From Uranotaenia lowii (taxonomy: Eukaryota; Arthropoda; Insecta; Diptera; Culicidae), in NCBI RefSeq assembly GCF_029784155.1, contig NC_073692.1:160485582-160549581 (forward strand): a stretch of DNA of 64,000 nucleotides, given 5' to 3'. The notes below the pieces were generated by a model, which saw nothing but the letters and a program-made list of their open reading frames with translations, made no database searches and was not told the origin of the DNA. The number at the start of each line of letters is the position of its first letter. Positions within the stretch are counted from its first letter, which is position 1. Shown piece by piece: positions 1 through 11,854 of the stretch. The position numbers and the translations under genes are program-made.

Positions 1-856
1 CGGCTGCTATAATGGTGGTGTTGGATTCGGTTCCACTGTAGAGTCGGCACCTATACAAAAGCCCTCTCAGGAGGGCTTTGTCGTTGTGTTGGTGCTCCTA
101 ATTGGAATCGCTGCGATGTCACGCTCCACTGAGGAGTTGCACTGCTGCCGGATTTTCTTTTCCGATCCACTTCTTCTTGTATGATCTTGATCTGTGGCCT
201 GGCTGCAATTGTGTTCCTTGTGTTGCAGGATCTTTACTCCCTGAAGATGTGGGTTGTCGCGTGAGTCGAACCTTCTTTCTCTTGGTGATCGTGGTCGACT
301 AGGTGCTGTATTTTTACTCCCTGAGTATTAAGGGTGCCGGGCGAGACGGACCTTCTTTGCTCTCTCGATGATCGTGGTCGTGTCGCCAGATTTTCCCAAG
401 ATGTAGGATGCCGCGCTTTCTTTGCCCCTTTAGTGATGATGATCGTTCTGTCCCCGGATTTATACTATCCGAAGATGTAGGTGATGAACCAGTCGAGCCT
501 TAGCTTCCACGTTTACTTGGTGTAGGAGCTTGTCAGTCACACCTCATGTAACTCAGTTGAGCTGTTACGGCGACTACGTTCAAAACCGCTTGGCGGACAG
601 TCCTAATATCACTGGCACTTTCGGGTAGCAAATCAAATCTTCCGATCTAAGCAGCATGCAAACATCCACACTCGTTTGATTCTCGATATTCTTTGAGCGG
701 AAGTTCTTTTGACAGTTTTCGGTGACGGTGGGTGGCTCTCCGTTTGAATGACTTAACGTTGGAATGGCCCAACGTTCGACTAGCCATAATTTAGATATGC
801 AGTCTCTTGATGATTTTCCAGTGGTGCTTAACTTTCGTTCATCCTCAAATTAGTCT
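1..856. other. GC-richer sequence with degenerate tandem repeats
   Basis: No gene is recognised. Positions about 225-490 hold three to four degraded tandem units of roughly 80-100 bp. Shared landmarks are TTTACTCCCTGA, then GATGT(A/G)GG, then ACCTTCTTT, then GATGATCGTGGTCG. A perfect 9-bp stem with a TCAG loop lies at 58-79 (AAAGCCCTC / GAGGGCTTT). The open frame at 102-302 has no recognisable domain and overlaps the repeats, so I do not call it a gene. The block may be the tail of an element that continues off the left edge. Confidence 0.4.
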
Positions 857-859
857 ATG

Positions 860-1277
860 GTAACAAGTATTGCAAGAAAAGTAGTCATGCAATACCTCGC
901 TAGACGCCCTGCAGTGATGTCAATTGAATTTATTTTTATCAATGCGAAAAGACATAACCCCATTCAACATCTAATAACTTTTTTTCCTAATAAGATACGA
1001 AGTTACGGTCTTCGACAAAGTTGTTCAGCGGAAAATTTCTCTTAAGAATTTTATAAATTGGCACAAAAACTGTCAGCTGGCTTGGTTGCACAGAAGAAAC
1101 AAAAACGATGTTCATTTTTCAGTACAAAATATTCAATTTTCCCATACAAACCTAAAAGTTCAAATTTACTCATGTAAACGATACTTAAAAATCATCGATG
1201 AGTTTTGGACCAAGACAAAGCTTTGTAGACCCCAGGGTTTGAGAAATTCAAAAATGACCCCAAATCGACTCAGTCTA
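860..1277 (+). repeat. Q-repeat copy A, near complete
   Basis: First of seven copies of a dispersed repeat seen in this window. I name it Q-repeat for convenience. Landmarks in order are GTGATGTCAATTGAATTTAT, an AAAAGACATA block, AAGATACGAAGTTACGGTC, TTGTTCAGCGGAAAATTTCT, ATAAATTGGCACAAAA, AAATTTACTCATGTAAACG, CCAGGGTTTGAGAAATTC, and a fixed end CCAAATCGACTCAGTC. It has no coding potential. The constant 3' boundary and about 420-bp length suggest a non-autonomous element of unknown class. Related copies lie near 30.7, 41.7, 43.2, 53.2, 61.0 and 63.0 kb. Confidence 0.75.
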
Positions 1278-1339
1278 TGAACCAGTATCAAAACTTAAAA
1301 GATTTATTTTTGTTTTGAATCTCTATTGCTTTGAAATAC

Positions 1340-2165
1340 CTTAAATTATCCATTAAATGATTTAATCAGCGTAACATATTGTTAATTCTAATTGATGAAG
1401 AATTCTTATTGACAAATTCATGACTAATTTTCTATACTAAGAAATACCACAAGGCAACAAAATTCAAATTTTTCAGAGATACAAAGAACCTAAGACCATT
1501 TTTAAAATAGTTTTGATTTGGTTATTTCAAATAATGGTTTAATTTTTTTCAGTCTGCGTTTGTTGTCTAGATAAAATTTGAACATTGGTAGAAATTCATT
1601 TAATATATTTGGCCAATTTTTTCGTGAAACGGAAGAACATTACAGATACTATGAAAATGAAGGTTTTAACTAAGTGATCAACTTCTCTGAACACCGCGAG
1701 TAATTTTGACTTCTGAGGAAAAAGTTATTGAAGATTTCAGCATTAAGTTTTTATTTCGGTTTATTAGTTTATCAGATATCAAAAATCATTTTTATCCAAA
1801 ACTAATAAATTTTAAAACTTTAGGGCCAGATCCTCAAGAATAGAGGTGATAGACCAAATCTGACAAATTGTTCAATCCTCTAAAATCGGATATTAAAACA
1901 CAGGCACCAAAATTGCTGTTCCCCTTTGAATTAATAAGAATAATTGGTAATTTTAATCATAATTTGACGAATAGGTGATGAACAGCACTCAAAAACGTTA
2001 TGGAGAAAATAACTCTCTAAAACCATATTTTGAAACAGTGTATGCGAGAAAAGTGTACGCATATCGACTGTGACAGTCTTACGATGATGGTTTTGAATTT
2101 TTAAATGGGTTTTTATCAAATTTTTTATGAAGGTTATAACCTTCTGGAGCTGTTGCAAGATAAAA
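1340..2165. repeat. Giant palindrome, outer left arm
   Basis: This stretch is an imperfect reverse complement of about 11855-12680. Matching anchors are GGTTATAACCTTCTGGAGCTG (2132-2152) against CAGCTCCAGAAGGTTATAACC; AACACCGCGAGTAATTTTGA against TCAAAATTACTCGCGGTGTT; and the GTTGCCTT(G/T)TGGTATTT block read on the opposite strand. Similarity by eye is roughly 70-80 percent with many small indels, so the duplication is old. No reading frame is conserved between the arms. Confidence 0.8.
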
Positions 2166-2655
2166 AACCCGATTTAATACACTTGACAGTGGATTGTAGC
2201 CTTTCTTACAGCCTGTAAATTATATTTGGGTACATATGTCACAAAATGAATTATGATTAATGAATTTCATACGCAGTAAATCCAAAAAGAATTTAGGAAA
2301 TAAAAATTTGAAGTTTTTAATTGGAGATTTTTGAATGACTAGATTCTGGAATATCTTGTAAAATTTCGTTTCTATGACATTATAATCTAACTCAATTTAC
2401 TCTTTTTGGAGTTATAGCATATGGTAACTTCAAAATGGAAGGGGTATAAAAATTAAGAATACAATTTGAAAAATGATGCATGACCATGTATTTCAAATAA
2501 TCCAACCTCTCAAGTAATGGATACATAGATAAAATTATTGGATAAAATTTCAATTGCTAGAGTAAAATACGATACCGAAACGTAGAAAATCGGTAGAATA
2601 AATTTTGAAAATCAAAAATTTTGAAAATTTTGAAATCGCAATATTTTTAATTATG
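2166..2655. other. AT-rich start of the block that splits the left arm
   Basis: The right arm of the palindrome is continuous near 11850, but the left arm is interrupted from about 2166 to 4612. This first part of the interrupting block is AT-rich. I see no gene, inverted end or known repeat in it. Confidence 0.4.
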
Positions 2656-2659
2656 TAAG

Positions 2660-3345
2660 TTTGCCATTTTTTCAATTGCCAAATTTTTCAATTTTGTCAA
2701 TTTTGTCAAATTTGTCACTTATGTCAAATTTGTCAATTTTGCCAGTTTTGTCAATTTTGTCAGTTTTGTCAATTTTGTCAATTTAGTGAATTTTGTCGAT
2801 TTTCTGATTGTCAATTTGGCCAATTTTAACAATTTTTTCAATTTTCTAAGATTTTGTCAATTTGTCAATCTCTTCAATTTTGTCAATTTTGTCAATTTTG
2901 TCAATTTGGTCAATTTTGTAAATTTTGCCAGTTTAATCAATCTTGTCAATTTATGTATTTTGTGGATATAGTGAATTTAGTCGATTTTGTCTTAGTCAAT
3001 TTTGTCAATTCTGTCAGTACTATCAATTTTGTCAATTTTGTCAATTTTATCAATTTTGTCAGTTTTGTCAGTTTTGTCAATTTAGTGAATTTTGCCGATT
3101 TTGTCATCGTCAACTTGGTCAATTTTGCAAATTTTCTCGATTTTGTCAATTTTCTCGATTTTGTCAATTTTATAAATTTTGTCAATTTTCATGATTTTGT
3201 CAACTTTGTCAATTTTGCCATTTATGTCAAATCAGTGAATTATGTCAAGTCAGTCAAGTTTGTCAATTTCGTCAATTTGGTCTATTTTGTCATTTTTTTT
3301 AAATTTTGTCAATTTTGTCATTTTTCTTTTTGTCAACCTGGCCAA
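2660..3345. repeat. 9-bp satellite, unit TTTTGTCAA
   Basis: About 70 units of a 9-bp repeat, consensus TTTTGTCAA. Common variants are GTCAG, GTGAA, GCCAA and CTCGA. Because 9 is three codons, frames on both strands stay open and give low-complexity strings such as FVN, FCQ and, on the other strand, LTK. These open frames are by-products of the repeat and not genes. Units near the edges are more diverged than those in the middle. Confidence 0.95.
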
Positions 3346-4612
3346 AATGGTTAATTCGGATAGTTTTATCTGTTTCTTCATTCAACTTTGTCGAATATTA
3401 TTATTAGCTTTTTAGCTTTATATGCATGTTCCAAAAAAAACCAAATGCTTCAAACTCTACTATGGAGGGCTTGGTGGCGCTACTGTTTGGTTGTTATTTT
3501 CCACTGGCTCCAGCAAGTGAAAGTTCGGATTGACTTCCAAGCCGTCCTTGTTTTTTCTAGACACCAACCCCAACAACAACAACGCAACAATTGCACAGCT
3601 TTTTCGATGCGAACGAAAAGTTTTCATCGCGCAACGTTAGATCTGGAGAGAGGAAGAGAAAAGGGAACAAAAAAAACCAAGCCCGAGAGCTTAAAGCTCG
3701 AGAGGATTCAGTAGCATTTGTCCTATTGGATTCAATTTGCTTCCACGGGCGAAATTCTCTCCTGTCGTTCGTGCTTAGAAAAAGCTCCCTGAGCACGAAC
3801 GGCACGTGAGAAGATGAGATGGTGTGCATACATCGTCCGCGTTCCCTCCCGTGTCGTTTTCCCCTTCTCAGAGCAATCTATGCTTGAGAATCTATCGTTG
3901 GGCGAGACGGGACTTACCATCACTATAGAAATATGCGATGTGAGGGTCTAGTCCTTCGGCTTGAGTCATTCGAATTTGGGGTTGTACCTCGTGTTGCAAT
4001 CCCTTCACATGATCTTTAGTTTTTGGGTAACAGTTCCGAAAATTAATTTTTGCACCTGTTCGCCTTAGGGTGGACTGGTATATACAGATATAATTTCTAC
4101 GTTTATTGGGAATATATAATTTATGAAATATTGTTTACTGATATCTATTTGTCAATAAACTCATTTTTATCGTTCGATTGGAAGCGCCCTCTGTTTTCCT
4201 TATGGGGAATTACACGGAGTGAAAGCGTACCCAGCGCTTATCGCTCCATGTTTTCGATCATCTTCATGAGTGATTGTTGGAAAATGCTGGCAAGCCAAAT
4301 GGATACGTTTTTTGGAGTGATGATTTGATGATAATTACTATGAAAATTTATTTTTCAAACTATTTTGTTTTTTTTTCTTTCTTTTATACATTGAAGAGGG
4401 AAAAAAATCAAATTTTTTAGGACAAAAATCATTTTTATTGTACTGCCCAGTTTCGCAAAAACGTAGTGACAAAGTTTACAAAAATTCACACCAATACATA
4501 CAAATACACTGACATCGTCTGAACTCGTCGAGCTGATTCGATAGGTACCTATAAAGGTATATCTAAGACCCATAATTAAGGATCTCACAAATCGACCGAT
4601 AACTATACCTTT
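3346..4612. other. GC-richer island, no gene recognised
   Basis: From 3440 to about 4330 the base composition rises and no transposon similarity is seen. Short open frames on both strands overlap and none shows a domain. A hairpin with about 11-bp arms (CGTTCGTGCT / AGCACGAACG) lies near 3764-3803. The block may be unique host DNA or part of an unrecognised insertion. The rest, to 4612, is AT-rich and featureless. Confidence 0.35.
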
Positions 4613-4614
4613 CT

Positions 4615-5480
4615 GAAAGAAAGGCAGAAAAGAAGAAAAAGAAAATGAATATCATATAAGTGTTACAAGAAAGAACATAATTATACAGAAAACTTATTAT
4701 TTTTTAAGGAAAAATCTCCAAAATCATTTTTGTGAAGCAAAAAAATATGAATAGTGTTCGTTGGTATTCCGTTGGTATCGTTGATATTCGAGAAGAATGA
4801 CAGCTCGCTGTTAAGTTTCTTGAATTCACTCGATTGAATCACTCTCTGGAGCCACCATCTCTGTACGTTTTATGTTCGTATAGTTATTGAACATTTTGCT
4901 ATCTTCGAAATGTTTAATATTATAATTACCTTCTAAATTTTACATCGTGGGCAGAAATTTGATCTTTTATTCTGGATTTAAATGATCGCAAAAAAATTGA
5001 GAAAACCAAGTCAGAGAGAACTACTTCAATAGACATATTTTTCATAAGAATAGCCTGAGTGTAAAAACTTTATCAAATGATACGTCAAAAAATACAATTT
5101 TTAAGATTAAAATACTCCATTTTATTCCCACAGGGTAAAATATAATTTGACATGAGTCACCCCGATAATTATTATTTAAATAGTTGAGTCACATATAATC
5201 TAGTCCACGAAAAATCGAATCCAAACCTTTTTTTTTCTTGTGCTGATATGAAACTGACTTTCATAAGTCGTTAGTCAAATTTTATTATCGTTTCAGTTTG
5301 GAACAATTTTAAAATCTTGATTGTAGCTGCAGAAGGTGAAAATATTTAAAAAATGAAACTCAAAATTCAAATTGAATTTTATTTTTCCTGTTCAGGAGAA
5401 TGTGGCATATTTCATATTTTTAAAACCAGTACTGGATTACTATGAACGTAAAACATGGTTGGGGAAATTTATTTGACTAC
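4615..5480. repeat. Giant palindrome, inner left arm, first block
   Basis: Reverse-complement match to about 11100-11845. Anchors are GATATGAAACTGACTTTCAT (5246-5265) against ATGAGAGTCAGTTTCATATC, and the GAAAGAAAGGCAGAAAAGAAG start against the CTTCTTCTTCTTTCTTTCTTTC stretch near 11838. The motif CTCTCTGGAGCCAC at 4842-4855 is matched by its reverse complement at 11683-11696. Homology continues on both sides of the motif. Confidence 0.8.
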
Positions 5481-7690
5481 TTCAAATTTGATTTAAAAAT
5501 CGATTTCCTCGCTGTTCAGGAATTAATGCTTTGGGGTTACATTGATCAGTCTCCATTTTGTTGGTTTTAACGATTTTCTTGATCACACCATCATAATTGT
5601 TTACAAATCCTAATTGAACAATTTCACCTTGCTTTTTAACGTTTTCTTTTAAAAACATTAATAATCGAAAGAAACAATGGTGCTGCATACATTTAGGGGC
5701 AAAAATAATAATAATTGCTAAATAGTTTAAGCTTAAAAATACAAATGAAATTTTACCTTCACACATTCCCCTAGGCCCTCCCACTATTTCCATTTTTTTT
5801 CAAAGCTAATCATTTGATAGGATTCCTATCCATTTGTCCAATAAGGGCATACTTATGGAAAATGTCCAACCTTTTGAATATCAATAATTTATCATTAAAT
5901 GGCTATAAAAATAGCAATATAATTATATATATACAAAGAATAAAAGTTGTTCTTTCACATTCAACAACCCGTTTGCTTCTAAATACTTTTTGATATCATC
6001 AGTAGAGCTGTTTGTTGGCGAGCCTTGAAAAACATAGATATTTTAAGATATAGAAAATTACATTTTTGCTAACAGAAAACAGTTTCCAATACAAACCAAA
6101 TTTTGTTTATTTAATAATCAATTAAAAGGCTTTCAAACGTAGAAATTAGATTTCAAAAATTCAAATCATAGACTAAGTTATTGATGATAATGTGGAAAAA
6201 TTCATAGATGTTAAAAGTTACCCCGGTTATCAAAGTTACCCCGTTTTACGGTATTTTATTTTTTCATTCATAAACGAAACTTTTTGATAAATTTTGTCAA
6301 AATTAATATGAATAAAAAATTTTTAAATTCTTAACAATAATTCAAAATCCACTAATATGTTTTTGATTAAAAAAAAATATGAGTTTTTAGTGTTGATTTT
6401 TATTGAATAACTACTGGAGTTTGCTCAAATTTCCCCGAAATGTTGCCCGGAATACTAATTAAAAGTTTTGAAATCAAAATTTTGTTTTGTTTAATTTAAG
6501 TTGTTGTCTAATTATGTTTTTCTGGTTTCAAAATTTTTTTTTTCCTTTTAGACAATTTTTTTTAATTAATAGGTACTATTGTTATGCTCTCTGGAGCCAC
6601 TGTTTAAACAACATTAAATGAAATCCTAATATCTCGGAAACGCATGGAGATGTTTTATGTATTCAAACATTTTTTTTGAGAGTAAAAGATTTTAACTCAT
6701 GGTATTTTAACTATGGTTTTCTAATTCATATGTGCGATATCGAAGAATCGAAAAATCGAAAAAATATGAATTTTATTAAGAAAAGTTTTTTTTTTGGAAA
6801 ATCGCCGGTTTAATTTCAGATTTGGAAATTCTAAAAAAAATTGAATCTTTATCAATCATTAACTTCTTCCTGTACCTAATAAGCATGTTTGGAGGAAATT
6901 TGCAAAATCGTATTGATATAAGTTGACAATTTTAAAAATATTTTTCATCTTTGATGGGCCATACCTTCTGTTAGACTCAAAATAACGGCTTCTTACCTGT
7001 TCAGTTGTGTTATTCAAGTTAAAATGTTATTATTTCACTGAACCAATAGTTCTTATTCTAATTAAAAAAAAAGTCATGCATAGAATGTTTATCCTGGTTA
7101 AGACACATTCACAACAAGGGTAAACATTGATTATAAGTTTATTCAATTTATTCAAGGATTTCTAAATTAAAGGTTACAATTAAGAAACCAAAAAAAATAT
7201 TCATAATGCTAATAATAAAAAATTCAAATAAAAATATAAAAAATATTTTTAGGAGTAATATAATTACGAAAATTTAAGAACAGCTTTTTAAGCTTTCTAT
7301 ATACGATGACAAAATTTAAAAAAAAAATTAACAGCTTTGATTTATGATTGTAAGTAGGGTTCCTACACCAAATCTTTACAAATTTATTGCCACTGTTCTG
7401 ATTTATAAAAAAAAATTAACAATGCTGCCAACGATACGAATTATTTTTATGAAACGATTTGAAATGTATTTTTTCTCGTTTAACCATTAGATTTCAAAAA
7501 GAAGTTTAATTAATAAAATCAAACAACATATGAAGAATCGAAAAATAACGAAAAAATTTATTATAAAATATACTTAACATTCCAAAATTTAAATTAAATT
7601 TAAATCTTTTTGCAGGTAGATCCATGAATTTGAAAACAAAGACAAAATAAATGCAAACCGTTGATTAGTTCACCGGCCTATCGGTGAAAA
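5481..7690. repeat. Giant palindrome, inner left arm, remaining blocks
   Basis: The part 7170-7690 pairs clearly with 9845-10290 on the opposite strand. Anchors are ATGATTGTAAGTAGG and TTGCAGGTAGAT, and both arms share an AAGAAACCAA start. The motif at 6587-6600 pairs with that at 10354-10367. Positions about 5682-5760 look like a fragment of the CCGTCAA element found at 21619 (shared GCTGCATACATTTAGGGG), and a related end, CCCCGTTTTACGGTA, is seen near 6239-6253. The stretch 5760-6540 is otherwise AT-rich without recognised content. Confidence 0.6.
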
Positions 7691-7925
7691 GTGATGTTTT
7701 CTAAGTAAAAGACATTTCAAGATCATGGAATTTTACAGACGGATAGAAAGTCAGAACAAATGAAAGAAATGAAAAGTTCAACGTTTATAACGACTTCCAT
7801 TTCCTTCTATAAGTTTAATATTTAAAAAAATAAGAATATGAATTGATCAATAACACCAAAATCGAGATTTTTTAAATGCCTCTCAAGCAGTTTTACGCAG
7901 AACCGCAAAACATTAATATCTATCA

Positions 7926-8504
7926 CTCTCTGGAGCCACTTCAAATTATCTAATCTTTCTAATATTCAAAAATAATCTACAATAAGATCTTGTTCTAGAA
8001 TCTAGTTTTTTACACATTTCTTTTCAAAAATTGATTCACAGAAATAAATCTCGATTAAGATCCTGAAAAAAAATCGCATTATTATTCAGCACATTCAATT
8101 GAAATCAATTCAAATTTTTAATTAAAATCTTATTGTGGATATCCAAATACATATTTATGTATATAAAACAGAAGGGTGGCTTGCGTGTAGCTTTGTATAC
8201 ATATTATGAATAGAACTTATACTAGGGGTACGAAACGCTTCCAAATCTGCAAATACCAACATCAACTGGAACTGAGTTGTTCGTGAAATACGTTTTATAA
8301 CGTATTTTAGCAATGTTTTGAAATAATGAGCTATTTTTGGGCAGTTTAATTATTACGCAAATTTTTTTCAGTATCTAGAAACAAAATTTAATTGCTTGAA
8401 TAAATTCGTGAAAAAAAATGTGTTGAAAACAAGATTGCACAAACTTATTATGAATGATTTTTGAAAATTTCAAAGTTAGTAGAATTTGAAGTGGCTCCAG
8501 AGAG
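7926..8504. mobile_element. 579-bp element with CTCTCTGGAGCCAC inverted ends
   Basis: The ends CTCTCTGGAGCCACTTCAA (7926-7944) and its reverse complement (8486-8504) match over at least 22 bp. The interior is AT-rich and non-coding. This is the innermost of three nested inverted pairs of the same 14-bp motif. Outside the ends the flanks AATATCTATC and GATATCTTTC (read inwards) also resemble each other, so the true boundary is uncertain and I cannot name a target duplication. Confidence 0.65.
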
Positions 8505-8825
8505 GGAAAGATATTTCAGCATCTTAATTCAACTTTTTTACCGGCATTTTTAATCTCTTTATTTGAGTGATATTGATAAATTCATTTTCTGAATGCTGAA
8601 ATGCGGTGGCTCTTTCTAGAGTCGGGCAAAAGAAGCATTGTAGGACTTTTTTAAATATTGAATTTATTGAAGGAAAAGAAAGTCGTTATAAAACGTTAAA
8701 CTTTTCATTTATTCTAACTTCCCAACCGTCTATAAAATTTCATAATCTTGAAAAGTTCTTTATTTTTTTAAGGATTTTTAACGGCTATCAGTCTCGGATT
8801 TTTAAGTAAAAACGACTGTTTTTTA

Positions 8826-8862
8826 CTCCAACGTTTCGATCCTTATTGGATCTTCATCTGGG
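8826..8862 (-). ncRNA. Hammerhead-ribozyme-like motif, left terminal copy
   Basis: Read on the minus strand the core is CAGATGA, then a stem GATCC-AATAA-GGATC, then GAAAC. A canonical hammerhead core is CUGAUGA, stem II, GAAA. Here the first box carries an A in place of the conserved U, which should abolish cleavage. Stem II is intact. Stem I and stem III partners were not resolved by eye. Confidence 0.5.
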
Positions 8863-9169
8863 GCTAAAATTCATTGCTGATTTAGTGAAAATCGACTTCG
8901 AATTTTATTGGTGCTTACCGATAAAGTGTCGTTTTCTTGTTAAGTTTGATTCGGCTCATCTTGAACTGCTGTCATTGGGTTTCTGTGTTGGATTATCTTG
9001 GTTATTTTAGTGTTTTATGTATTTTAAACTTTGGTGAGACTTACTGTTGACTAATTTAAGTAGACTATTCGTTTGTCTGTTGAATATTGGGTGTTTTACA
9101 ATTTTCTGCATCAGAACTTTGCACTGTGGAAAGTTTTGGGTTTCGAGTTGTTTTCAAATATGGTGTTCA

Positions 9170-9539
9170 TTAATTTGTGATGGTGTAATTTAATGTTTGT
9201 GATGTAGTGTCCTGATCCTTAGTATTGTTTTTCACTTCTTGGGTTTTTATTTTTTCTAAACACTGAAAAATATTTGTGTATGTTGAGTGTAAGATGTCTG
9301 TATCCTTTTTAATGTTAACTGATGATGATGTTGTTTTGATGTGGCAGCTTTCCAGCATCATCAGTTTGTTTTGACTGTCTCCCCTGTGGATGATTTTGGC
9401 CTTATCGATGTCGAACAGGTGGTGCATAGCTGCTTCATGTTCCAATAATGCCGTTTGCTGCCTCAAGGTTGATATCTCGTAATCCTGGTCGGTGCATCCT
9501 CTGTCCCACAGTCGTTTTAGCTCATTTGTTTGTGTTCTA
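9170..9539 (-). pseudogene. Penelope-like GIY-YIG endonuclease C-terminal fragment
   Basis: The frame is open from about 9539 down to the stop near 9170, roughly 120 codons, and is longer than its first methionine suggests. It reads NELKRLWDRG, then TALLEHEAAMHHLFDIDKAK, then MMLESCHIK. The spacing of the ExH, the downstream Asp/Lys and the LESxHI box matches the end of the GIY-YIG domain of Penelope-like retroelements, which nicks target DNA. The GIY and YIG strands and the whole reverse transcriptase are missing. The remaining tail is hydrophilic and has no recognised motif. It is not expected to be functional. Confidence 0.75.
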
Positions 9540-9740
9540 TCTTAAATTCGCCAACAGTTAGTCTCACCAAAGCTTAAAATACATAAAATCACAAAATAAC
9601 CAAGATAATACAACACAGAATTCCAATGACAGCAGCTCAAGATAAGCCGAATCAAACTTAACAAGAAAACGACACTTTATCGGTAAGCACCAATAAAATT
9701 CGAAGTCGATTTTCACTAAATCAGCAATAAATTTTAGCCT

Positions 9741-9772
9741 CTGATAAAGATCCAATAAGGATTGAAACGTTG
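9741..9772 (+). ncRNA. Hammerhead-ribozyme-like motif, right terminal copy
   Basis: Reads CTGATAA, then GATCC-AATAA-GGATT, then GAAAC. The catalytic G of CUGAUGA is replaced by A, and stem II has lost one pair. The two terminal copies have different core defects, and together they imply an ancestral intact CUGAUGA...GAAA core. Confidence 0.5.
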
Positions 9773-9844
9773 GAGTAAAAAACAATCGTTTTTAATTAAA
9801 AATCTGAGACTGATAGCCGTTTAAAATCCTTAAAAAAATCAACC

Positions 9845-11845
9845 AAAACAGTCGGCCGATAAACTAATCAACTTTTGCATTTTTTCAAGTACATAAATCT
9901 ACCTGCATAAGAATTCAATTCAACTGTAAAATTGGAATGTTTAAAAGATTTCAAAACTTCACTTGTTTTTTATTTCATTTTTTGGCTCTTCATATGTTGA
10001 TGGATTTTCTTAAGTTTTTGAATCTTGTAAAGAATTAGTGTAGGAATCCTACTTACAATCATCAAATTTTCTTTATCAAACTGGAAAGCTTGAAAAGATT
10101 TTTTCGAATCTTTATGCTTGTACTTCCCTTGAAATATTTAATTTTTTTATTTGAATTTTATTATTTGAATTCCGACTAATTTTCTTGGTTTCTTATTTTT
10201 AACTTATAATTTCAAAAACATTGAATGAATTGGTAAAAAAACAAATTTAACTTATGTTGTGTTTGTGTCTCAATCAGATTAAATAATACATTTTCTTGAA
10301 ATCAAAATTTTTTATCATTAAAATGTTGCACGTGGATGAAGAAAGTTTTAACAGTGGCTCCAGAGAGCATGGAAACAGTTTCAGGTTTGTTTGAAAAGTC
10401 TAAAACTAAAATAAAGTTTTTTAAACTTAGAAAATATTATAAGACAACAACAAAAATCCAAAAACTGTTAAACAAAATATCTCGCGTGAGCTTTCATCAC
10501 GTCGTATCAAACATCTTAAAAGTTCACAGAAAACTGTTGCAAAAGTTATCAAAACAACTTCAAAATTTGTATCTCATATATTGAATATGTTGTCTAGGCC
10601 ACGAATATACTTAATGGAAAGAAGATGCATCTAGTTTATGTCAGTTTTTGATTTTTTTTCGTAATAAACTCTTTATTCCCATGTTGTTTTAAACGACGTA
10701 ATGAAAGCTCGCGCGAGATATACGCGAGATCGTCTTAAATTTTATAGTCTTGTTATAATTTATTCTTGAAGAAGTTGGTTTCAATTGTAAACAAATGTGT
10801 TCAATGTTTTTAAAATTGATCGTTTATTGATGTTTTGTAGGATTCACTCCCTAGAGTAAAGATTACAGATTTTTCTCAAGCACGTATCTGGACCGGCATA
10901 ATCCGGGCTTGTAATTTGGATATTTTTAACTCGAAATCCTGGCAATATCTCGGGAAATTGATGCAAACTTAAAAAAATATTCATTGAAAATCAAGAAGAA
11001 AAACATTTGAATAATTTTTAAATTACTACACATCTGCAGATATTGAGTGGTATTTTGGGCTTCAAAAATATATTTTTTTTTATCAATGTTAAAAAAAAGT
11101 TTCATCTATAGACGCAGAATAAAAACATGAAACGTAATATTTGAATTTGAGTTTCAAGTTTAATTTTAAATTTTTCACAGTCTGCTGCTCCCATTAGGAA
11201 AGTTTTGGAATAGTTTTACACTGAAACGCTTATAAAATTTGACTATCAACTAATGAGAGTCAGTTTCATATCGCCGCAAGAAAAAAAAACGGGTCAGATT
11301 CGATTATTCGTGGAATAGTTTATTCGTGACTCAATTATTTAAGTGATATTCGTTTGGGTGACTCTACATTTGATCCTATGGGAATGGGAAATGCAGTATT
11401 TTAATCTTTAACATTAAATTTTGGGACATACCATAGGACAAAGTTTGTGCACAAAAGTTGTTCTTATGAAAAACGGGTTTAATGAAGTAGTTCTTTTTGA
11501 TTTAATTTCCTCCTTTTTCGATTGAGTCAAGAGATTTCAAATAAAAAAATTAAGGAAACCAAATTAGAAGATCAAATTTTTGGTTCCGATGTACTATTTT
11601 TAAAAGTTATCTTTTAATTTAACATTCTAAACTGAATGTTAAATAACCAAACGAACTTAGCTGCCAAAAATGGTTAGAGAGGGTGGCTCCAGAGAGTAAT
11701 ACCATCGATTTTTTTTTCTAAATTTTATTTTGCTGGATCACATCTCAAAAATTATTCTAAGGATTTTTTCTTATAAAAATAATAAGTTTTTCTGTCTTAT
11801 AATGTTATTTCTCCTAACACTGAGATGATCTTCATCTTCTTCTTC
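9845..11845. repeat. Giant palindrome, inner right arm
   Basis: Pairs in inverted orientation with blocks of 4615-7690. It carries the reverse motif GTGGCTCCAGAGAG at 10354-10367 and 11683-11696. Two later additions are visible. Around 10479-10719 lies a 26-bp near-perfect inverted pair containing CTCGCGYGAG. About 10850-11100 resembles the CCGGGC-rich element at 51398 (shared CACGTAT(C/T)(T/C)GG and ATCCGGGC). No coding sequence is recognised. Confidence 0.7.
10479..10719. repeat. Short fold-back within the right arm
   Basis: Arms 10479-10504 and 10694-10719 match at 24 of 26 positions as reverse complements (ATCTCGCGTGAGC.. against ..GCTCGCGCGAGAT). The loop is 189 bp. A second CGCGAGAT follows at 10723-10730. 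It is absent from the left arm of the palindrome as far as I can see. Confidence 0.6.
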
Positions 11846-11854
11846 TTTCTTTCT

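Larger units (their letters stand above)
8764..9832 (-). mobile_element. 5'-truncated Penelope-like element with inverted terminal copies
   Basis: A coding relic of a GIY-YIG endonuclease tail on the minus strand (9170-9539) lies between two inverted copies of one sequence of about 285 bp: 8764-9049 and 9553-9832. Penelope-like elements are known for terminal repeats that may be direct or inverted. Each terminal copy contains a hammerhead-ribozyme-like core, also known from this class. The reverse transcriptase domain is absent, so the copy is badly truncated. It sits at the centre of the giant palindrome, and the arms resume at 9845. Confidence 0.75.

Noticed and set aside
58..79. Bacterial-type terminator hairpin
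   Set aside because: The stem and loop look the part, but there is no T run and the rest of the window is clearly eukaryotic.
2786..3354. Long open frames with FVN/FCQ or LTK repeats
   Set aside because: They follow from a 9-bp satellite whose unit is a multiple of three. They have no start context, domain or complexity.
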